The notes under the pieces were generated by a model, which did not search any database, was not told the DNA's origin, and saw nothing but the letters and a program-made list of their open reading frames with translations. 64,000 nt of DNA from an uncultured Marvinbryantia sp. (GTDB taxonomy: Bacteria > Bacillota > Clostridia > Lachnospirales > Lachnospiraceae): positions 1 to 64,000 of the forward strand of contig CANRIR010000005.1 in assembly GCA_947630735.1 (NCBI GenBank), given 5' to 3'. Below, piece after piece: positions 63,098-64,000 of the stretch. The position numbers and the translations under genes are program-made. Every line of letters begins with the position of its first letter. Position 1 is the stretch's first letter.

Positions 63098-63817
63098 ATG
63101 AATGTTGCCATTATTTTTGCTGGTGGAACAGGCCAGCGAATGAATTCGAAAACAAAGCCAAAACAATTTTTGGAACTTCATGGAAAGCCCATCATTATCT
63201 ATACTTTGGAGCATTTTGACGACCACGAATTAATAGATGGGATTATTGTTGTTTGTGTGCGAGAGTGGATTGATTATTGCAAAGGAATAATCAATAAGTT
63301 CCATTTAGAAAAAGTCAAGGCAGTCATTCCAGGCGGGCAGACAGGTATGCTATCAAGGTTTGAGGGGATAAAGAAAGCAGCAGAGTTATATCCGGAAGAC
63401 ACTATATGTCTAATGCATGACGGAGTGAGACCCATGATTGACCACGACATCATTAGTAAAAATATAAAACTAGTAGAGAAGGCAGGCTCTGCTATTACAG
63501 TGGCTCCGGCAATTGAAACAATCGCAGTACGAGGAACTGATGATAAGGTTGGTCAGATTATTGACCGAAGAAATTGCCAAATGGCAAAAGCTCCGCAGTC
63601 TTTTCGATTAGGTGAATTGTTGAAAGTTCATCAAGAAGCAATAGAATCCGGTATGTATGATTGCATTGATACCGCTTATCTTATGCAAATTAACGGACGC
63701 GATGTGTATATGGTGGAGGGATCGGCAGAAAATATTAAAATTACTACACCAACAGATTTTTATACATTCAGGGCTTTAATGGATATTAGGGAAAATTCGC
63801 AGATATTTGGTGTTTGA
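63098..63817 (+). CDS. IspD/TarI-type cytidylyltransferase
   Basis: The 239-residue protein has the nucleotidyltransferase start IIFAGGTGQRMNSKTKPKQF with the catalytic Arg and Lys, then MHDGVRPMI and VEGSAENIKITTPTDF. In a polysaccharide locus it is more likely a TarI-like enzyme making CDP-ribitol or another CDP-polyol than the isoprenoid IspD; ispF lies elsewhere in the window without ispD beside it. AT-rich codon use. It is two bases from the next gene. Confidence 0.88.
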   Translation: MNVAIIFAGGTGQRMNSKTKPKQFLELHGKPIIIYTLEHFDDHELIDGIIVVCVREWIDYCKGIINKFHLEKVKAVIPGGQTGMLSRFEGIKKAAELYPEDTICLMHDGVRPMIDHDIISKNIKLVEKAGSAITVAPAIETIAVRGTDDKVGQIIDRRNCQMAKAPQSFRLGELLKVHQEAIESGMYDCIDTAYLMQINGRDVYMVEGSAENIKITTPTDFYTFRALMDIRENSQIFGV

Positions 63818-63819
63818 GA

Positions 63820-64000
63820 ATGAACAGAATACAGATAGAGGATTATAAAAATATAGGTGAACTGAGCTTTATCGATTGGTCTCAGTTTAAAGGCAGAACA
63901 TTCATTATAACGGGCGCAACGGGATTAATAGGGTCTAATTTAGTTAATGCACTTGCTTATAACAATCAGGAGAAAAAGCTAAATATTAAGCTTATACTTC
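63820..64000 (+). CDS. NAD-dependent epimerase/dehydratase, N-terminal part
   Basis: Sixty codons are seen before the right edge. A leader of about 28 residues is followed by TFIITGATGLIGSNLVNAL, a classic extended-SDR NAD(P)-binding motif. It is coupled to the cytidylyltransferase gene, so it may act on the same CDP-activated sugar or polyol. The rest lies outside the window. Confidence 0.85.
   Translation, partial: MNRIQIEDYKNIGELSFIDWSQFKGRTFIITGATGLIGSNLVNALAYNNQEKKLNIKLIL

Overview
The window looks like a chromosome segment of a spore-forming, high-GC member of the Clostridia, most likely Lachnospiraceae. The reasons are Gram-positive Shine-Dalgarno sites, frequent TTG and GTG starts, sporulation genes (yabP, yabQ, a CotS-like coat protein), a Firmicutes-type hup-rqcP-yabP-yabQ-divIC cluster, MrnC, a group II ECF transporter module and a CpsB/C/D-LCP surface-polysaccharide module. 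No gene places it at species level.

Layout. 1-1560 is AT-rich accessory DNA with an open frame cut by the left edge, a small P-loop kinase and a membrane-tethered HTH regulator. 1600-9532 holds ybaK and a complete F1Fo ATP synthase operon (atpZ-I-B-E-F-H-A-G-D-C) whose c subunit carries the Na+-binding residue set. 9600-13149 has two conserved proteins of unknown function and queT under a preQ1-I riboswitch. 13349-19007 has uppP, cca, a CotS-like protein, a phosphohexomutase and mazG. 19024-20819 is the HU/sporulation/division cluster. 20883-21990 is an RNA-rich stretch: a consensus promoter, two and a quarter copies of a 112-bp palindromic repeat, tRNA-Met, a TE-rich lipoprotein and tRNA-Thr. 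22010-25246 (minus strand) is rlmB-mrnC-cysS-ispF. 25412-31236 has an alpha-amylase deletion remnant coupled to an RluA-type synthase, a DUF362 ferredoxin-like protein, a zinc-ribbon membrane protein, glyA and a tandem HD-GYP protein. 31325-33213 is an IbrA/IbrB-like pair. 33325-42605 has a cyclophilin, a GNAT protein, metQ-metN-metI, malQ, and ecfA1-ecfA2-ecfT-truA. 42587-50492 has a small HTH regulator, a CYTH protein, a DJ-1-like protein and the proteostasis run tig-clpP-clpX-lon-engB.

50503-64000 is a surface-polysaccharide locus. A consensus promoter starts cpsB-cpsC-cpsD-LCP, followed by a secreted acidic protein, a separate LytR_C-domain protein, a membrane 4,6-dehydratase and a DegT aminotransferase. 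The next three genes are unexpected there: a 3-hydroxyacyl-CoA dehydrogenase, a thiolase and a left-handed beta-helix acyltransferase. They are bracketed on the right by a decayed partial copy of the same aminotransferase gene. My favoured reading is a cassette that makes a dedicated 3-hydroxyacyl (or 3-ketoacyl) CoA and puts it on a 4-amino-4,6-dideoxy sugar. An IspD/TarI-like cytidylyltransferase and the start of an NAD-dependent epimerase follow, and the locus runs off the right edge.

All calls rest on reading the sequence and remembered family motifs. No database search was possible.
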